Part shown: positions 60,571-64,000 of the stretch, one piece after another | Position numbering within the stretch: the stretch's first letter is position 1 | Layout: each line of letters starts with the position of its first letter | Source of the DNA: an uncultured Prevotellaceae bacterium | Lineage (GTDB): Bacteria > Bacteroidota > Bacteroidia > Bacteroidales > Bacteroidaceae | Direction of reading: 5' to 3' | Length of the DNA: 64,000 nt | Assembly (NCBI GenBank): GCA_900316585.1 | Contig: ONDM01000004.1 | Location: forward strand, 186,001 to 250,000 | Translations under genes and position numbers: made by a program | The notes under the pieces: generated by a model | What the model was told of the DNA's origin: nothing | What the model saw: only the letters and a program-made list of their open reading frames with translations | Database searches by the model: none

Positions 60571-60655
60571 GCTCAGATGGTGGAATGGTAGACACGAGGG
60601 ACTTAAAATCCCTTGGGCAGTAATGCCTGTGCGGGTTCGAGTCCCGCTCCGAGCA
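60571..60655 (+). tRNA. tRNA-Leu (anticodon UAA)
   Basis: 85 nt with the long variable arm of class II tRNAs. Anticodon stem AGGGA/TCCCT with loop CTTAAAA (TAA at 60604-60606); T stem GCGGG/CCCGC around TTCGAGT. The acceptor stem GCTCAGA/TCCGAGC has an A-C mismatch at the fifth pair (60575, 60650). CCA is not encoded. It is 8 nt after tRNA-Gly, in the same transcript. Confidence 0.96.
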
Positions 60656-60660
60656 CACTG

Positions 60661-60696
60661 AATCGCAGTTGATTTTTAATCAGTTGCGGTTTTTTG
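60661..60696 (+). terminator. tRNA terminator overlapping the RND gene end
   Basis: AATCGCAGTTGATT and AATCAGTTGCGGTT form 14 pairs with three G-T wobbles around TTT, then a T run. The right arm encodes, on the minus strand, the last residues and the stop codon of the RND transporter gene. Confidence 0.75.
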
Positions 60697-63600
60697 TTTT
60701 TCTAGGGAGTGTCCACACTGGAAGCCAGATGAACAGGCCAATGAGGGAGGCGATAAGGCCTCCTATGGTTCCGGCAGCTAGTGGAAACCAGAAACTTTCT
60801 TTCACCTGTCCCACCATGAACGGGATAAAGCCCAGGATGGTACTGATTACCGTGAGGAAGATAGGGATAATCTTAATGTTCCATGCTTTGGTATAAGCCT
60901 TTAGCGCCGGCATTCCAGGATGAAGTTTTCGCTGGTTGTTGTATTCGTTCAGGATATAGATGCTGGCATTCACGGTAATACCACACAGAAGAACAAAGCT
61001 GGCAAAACCTCCCTGGTCGAAGTTCAGTTTCCAGAGGTAGAAGGTAAGGAACACGCCGATGTAGGAGATAGGTACCCCCAGGATGATGGCCAGCGGCTGT
61101 TTCAGGGAATTGAACAGAATGCTAGTGGTGAAGAAGATAATCACCACGATAAGAGCCAGCAGCCAGTACTGTTGCGCGTCTTTCTTGTTCCAACGGAAAC
61201 TGAAGTCCTGTCCTTCTATGGTATAGCCCATTGGCAGTTGTGCCTGTAGGGTCTGGATGTCTTCTTTCTGGTACTCCTCTGCACGATCACCATTACCCAT
61301 ATAGTCATATTGCAGCCAGAGTACGTATTCCTGGTTTTCTTTGATAATTTTCTGTGCAGCGGGTGTTCGGGTTATCTTGGCCAGTTCAGAAAGCTTGTAG
61401 TTTCTTCCGTGAATAGCTATAGGCCTGTTCATCAGTGACCAGGTGTCATAATCTTGGTGTTGAACAGAGGTGAGCCGGAGGTATTCCTGCTGGTTCTCAT
61501 AGAGAATGCTGCCCGTTATATAGTCGTGCATGAAAAGGGGCTGTAGGGCGGCAAACAGGCTGCTGATGGTTAGCCCTTCCTGCTGTAACCGTTGTTTGTT
61601 CGGCTCCAGATAGAACTCGGTGTAATCGTCCCTCCAGCGGGAGTATTCAGAGCGGATAAGCACCTCCTTGATTCGGGGGCGCTGAAGAAGCAGGGCTTTC
61701 AACTTCTCTGCCCAGAGGGAGAGCTCTTCATAGTTGTACCCCATCATCTTAATGTGGAACATTCCTGCATTGATAACTGCCGAGTTAGAGAACGGCTGGT
61801 CCTCCAGCCCATATAAACTCCAGGAGCCACCGCCTAGTGCCATGGCCTTGGTGGTGGCAGCTGCTTTCAGACTTATGGGAAATACCGTGCGTTTCACGGA
61901 GTTCTTGAAATGTACGGAGATGAGGGCTCGGTTGGCACTATAGATGGAGGTCTGGAACTGGCTGATTTCCTTGTATTCACTGAGGAAGGTCTCCATCTTT
62001 TTCACCAGGGTGTTCATCTGCTCCAGCGTATTCCCATGGGGTAGGGTGGCATTGATGTAGAGGATAGGTTCTGTTTCGGTGCGGTTAAAATAGCTGCCTT
62101 CATACACTTTGTCCACAAAGAGGCGAAGGGTTCCTCCCAGCGCTGTCTGCATCACGGGATACACACCGTCCTTGAACCAGTCTTTGTCTATCAGTTTTTT
62201 AGGGATAAGCGATACGGGCAGTCCGAAGATGAGCACTATCACTACGGTGGCTATCACCCTATGACGGCAAAGGAAACAGATGAGCCGTTCATAGAGGTGG
62301 GTGAAACGGACTACCCCCCTTTTGATGCGTAGTCCCCATTTTCCCCGTTTTGTTTGGGGGGGAGTATCCAGTCCTAGCCTTTCTACCAGGGCAGGAACCA
62401 GGAAGAGGGCTACAGCCAGGGAAACCAGCAGGTTGATGATGACCACAGCGGCAAAGTCCTGCAGGTTCTGTCGGATCTTCTCATCCATGAAGAAGATGAT
62501 GGCCAGTGCCCCTACGGTGGTGAGTGTGGCGGCCAGGATAGACAGAAAGGCCTTGAGGTTTTTCTCTCTCCGCACATGGTCTGCCATCACTATGGTATTG
62601 TCTATTATCAGGTTCAGCGAGATGGTGATGCCTGCCAGCGAGTAGAGCTGTATCTCCAGCCGAAAGAGGTAGTAGAAGATGAAAGCCACTGCCAGGTTTA
62701 CTGCTAAGCTGATGACGAAGAGTAGCAGATGCCTCAGATTCCACGTAATTAGGGCGATAAACAGCAGAAGGATAAGTACGGTGAGGCTGGTTCTCAGGTA
62801 GATCTTGTTCAGTTCCTTCCTGATAGACTCGGTTTCATCGGCAGTAATGTGTGTCTCATAGCCACTTGGGAGATTGGCATCCAGCTCGGCCATCTTTTCT
62901 TTTACCAGAGATGAAAGTTCCAGTTGGTTGGCTCCCTCCTCGGCAAAAATGGAGAGATAGATGGAGTTCAATCCGTTGATACGGAAGTACTGGGTAGGCT
63001 GAGCTTCCTCGTGGGTTATTTTCAGGACTTTGTCCAGTGCTATAATCTTTCCGCTTCGCGTCTTGACTTGTATTTCCGAGGGGTTGAACCCTTCAGCCTC
63101 ATCGGCCCCGCTTCGGATAACCTCCAGCCAGTTCCCATCCTGTCTCACTTGGCAAATGCCCAGGAACTCTTTGTCGTAGTGTTGGCGGATGGCCAGCGTT
63201 ACATCTGCCACACTTAGCCCCAGTTGTTCCAGCTGAAGCTCGTCATATAGCAGCCTCCACTCCATATCGGTAGCTCCGTTCAGTTCTATCTTGTACACCC
63301 CTGGAATCTGGGCTAGGATAGGTTTGATGTGCTGCTCCCCGTATCGTTGTATCAGGATAGGGCTGGAGGGGGCGTTCAGGGTATAGGTCATGAAAGGGGT
63401 GGCCTCCTCATTGTCGTCGCTGGTCTGCTGTTGGGAGATGACAGGATAGCTGGCCTCTGTCGGGAATTGGCTCCAGGACTGACGAATCAGCATGGAAGCC
63501 TCAAAACGGATGGCATCCATGTCGGCATGGCGGTCCAGACGCAGGCTGATGGTACCTTTACCGTTGTCCGATGTGGAGTTGATGTTTTCTACACCCTCTA

Positions 63601-63814
63601 TGCGGGACAACAGCCCTTCCAGCTTGCTCGTCACCTCCTGCTCTACCACCTTGGCCGAGTTTCCCGGCATGCTGAAACTTACCGTTAAGCTAGGTAGGGA
63701 GCGCGACGGGTTCAGCTTGACCGGCAGCTGGGGGAGGAGCGCCAGTCCCATCAGTGACAGGCAAAAGAAAGTCACTATGACGGTAAAAGCAGAGAAGGTG
63801 TATTTTCTTTTCAT
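60680..63814 (-). CDS. RND efflux transporter, permease subunit
   Basis: A 1044-residue inner-membrane proton antiporter of the AcrB/CusA superfamily, full length. Membrane helix 1 is at about 10-30; helices 2-6 about 330-470; helix 7 near 535; helices 8-12 about 860-1035. The two large periplasmic domains lie between. Sequences such as ARxMPGNSAKVVEQEVTSKLEGLLSRIEGVENI (porter domain) and SISLNLIIDNTIVMADHVRREKN (helix 4, with the proton-relay Asp) mark the family. The substrate cannot be told. It lies 22 nt downstream of a TolC-like gene, as in the usual efflux operon; the membrane fusion protein is outside the window. Confidence 0.93.
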   Translation of the reverse strand: MKRKYTFSAFTVIVTFFCLSLMGLALLPQLPVKLNPSRSLPSLTVSFSMPGNSAKVVEQEVTSKLEGLLSRIEGVENINSTSDNGKGTISLRLDRHADMDAIRFEASMLIRQSWSQFPTEASYPVISQQQTSDDNEEATPFMTYTLNAPSSPILIQRYGEQHIKPILAQIPGVYKIELNGATDMEWRLLYDELQLEQLGLSVADVTLAIRQHYDKEFLGICQVRQDGNWLEVIRSGADEAEGFNPSEIQVKTRSGKIIALDKVLKITHEEAQPTQYFRINGLNSIYLSIFAEEGANQLELSSLVKEKMAELDANLPSGYETHITADETESIRKELNKIYLRTSLTVLILLLFIALITWNLRHLLLFVISLAVNLAVAFIFYYLFRLEIQLYSLAGITISLNLIIDNTIVMADHVRREKNLKAFLSILAATLTTVGALAIIFFMDEKIRQNLQDFAAVVIINLLVSLAVALFLVPALVERLGLDTPPQTKRGKWGLRIKRGVVRFTHLYERLICFLCRHRVIATVVIVLIFGLPVSLIPKKLIDKDWFKDGVYPVMQTALGGTLRLFVDKVYEGSYFNRTETEPILYINATLPHGNTLEQMNTLVKKMETFLSEYKEISQFQTSIYSANRALISVHFKNSVKRTVFPISLKAAATTKAMALGGGSWSLYGLEDQPFSNSAVINAGMFHIKMMGYNYEELSLWAEKLKALLLQRPRIKEVLIRSEYSRWRDDYTEFYLEPNKQRLQQEGLTISSLFAALQPLFMHDYITGSILYENQQEYLRLTSVQHQDYDTWSLMNRPIAIHGRNYKLSELAKITRTPAAQKIIKENQEYVLWLQYDYMGNGDRAEEYQKEDIQTLQAQLPMGYTIEGQDFSFRWNKKDAQQYWLLALIVVIIFFTTSILFNSLKQPLAIILGVPISYIGVFLTFYLWKLNFDQGGFASFVLLCGITVNASIYILNEYNNQRKLHPGMPALKAYTKAWNIKIIPIFLTVISTILGFIPFMVGQVKESFWFPLAAGTIGGLIASLIGLFIWLPVWTLPRKTKNRN

Positions 63815-63836
63815 GCTCTTTTCCAGAGGCTGAATG

Positions 63837-64000
63837 TTAACGACTGTATCTTCCTAGGTTGAAGTCAAACTTATCGGAGAGGGAGAAGCCACTCTCAAAG
63901 TCGAACAGGGTGAGCTTGCGTATCTTGTAGTAGTCGGCCCAGTAGTTGAGCTGAGCCTGAATGTAGTTCTGCTGTGCCTCCTGCTGACGGTTTTGTGCCA
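63837..64000 (-). CDS. TolC-family outer-membrane efflux protein, C-terminal end (partial)
   Basis: The last 54 codons before the stop are visible; the gene continues beyond the window. The segment AQNRQQEAQQNYIQAQLNYW, then YYKIRKLTLFDFESG and KFDFNLGRYSR is the final coiled-coil helix and C-terminal tail of Bacteroidota TolC/OprM proteins, the channel for RND pumps. It lies just upstream of the RND permease gene and belongs to that operon. Confidence 0.8.
   Translation of the reverse strand, partial: AQNRQQEAQQNYIQAQLNYWADYYKIRKLTLFDFESGFSLSDKFDFNLGRYSR

Overview
The window reads as one chromosome segment of a Bacteroidales bacterium, most likely Bacteroidaceae (Bacteroides/Phocaeicola type). 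The grounds are SusC/SusD pairs, a hybrid two-component regulator, BACON and LamG domains on glycoside hydrolases, the long insert-bearing form of IspG, a PhoU-tailed Na/Pi transporter, and repeated promoters of the Bacteroidota type (TTG or TTTG, 19-21 nt, TAnnTTTG) with almost no Shine-Dalgarno sites. Species cannot be decided by eye. No phage, insertion sequence, CRISPR array or rRNA was seen.

Bases 1-12,800 form a carbohydrate-processing region without its own SusC/D: the end of a type B carboxylesterase, a GH3 lipoprotein, a GH2 beta-galactosidase with an inserted LamG domain, a GH30 lipoprotein, a divergent DeoR-type repressor, and two adjacent secreted Sde182-like (nucleoside-hydrolase-fold) proteins. 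A 29-bp perfect inverted repeat lies between GH3 and GH2. A small His-rich lipoprotein of 56 residues, below usual ORF cut-offs, follows on the minus strand with its own promoter and two tandem GGGGA/TTCCC dyads upstream, then a secreted alpha/beta hydrolase and dusB.

Bases 15,657-32,550 hold a polysaccharide utilisation locus whose gene set (GH53 endo-galactanase, GH2, HTCS regulator, SusC, SusD, surface-lipoprotein candidate) points to beta-1,4-galactan or type I arabinogalactan from pectin. Two tandem CBM48-like/CE1-like esterases close it. The glycan-binding lipoprotein is split by an apparent one-base loss in a G run, so its last domain is out of frame. A gene-free stretch follows (32,605-33,208) that looks like an independently transcribed RNA with repeated AAAGATTG-like motifs and a strong bidirectional terminator.

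Bases 33,219-64,000 are mostly housekeeping: S9 peptidase, rbfA, a LolC/E-like permease, ispG-purE-PAP2-like-rpoN, a TGS-domain nucleoside kinase, a Na/Pi transporter, a second GH3 with a hydrolase and an MBL-fold lipoprotein, the envelope cluster DUF6242-like/uppS/bamA/ompH/ompH/murI, prmC-recX, pyrE, an SRPBCC protein, argH, tRNA-Gly(GCC), tRNA-Leu(UAA), and the start of an RND efflux operon with TolC. Several start codons were moved downstream because a TAnnTTTG box overlaps the longest-ORF start.
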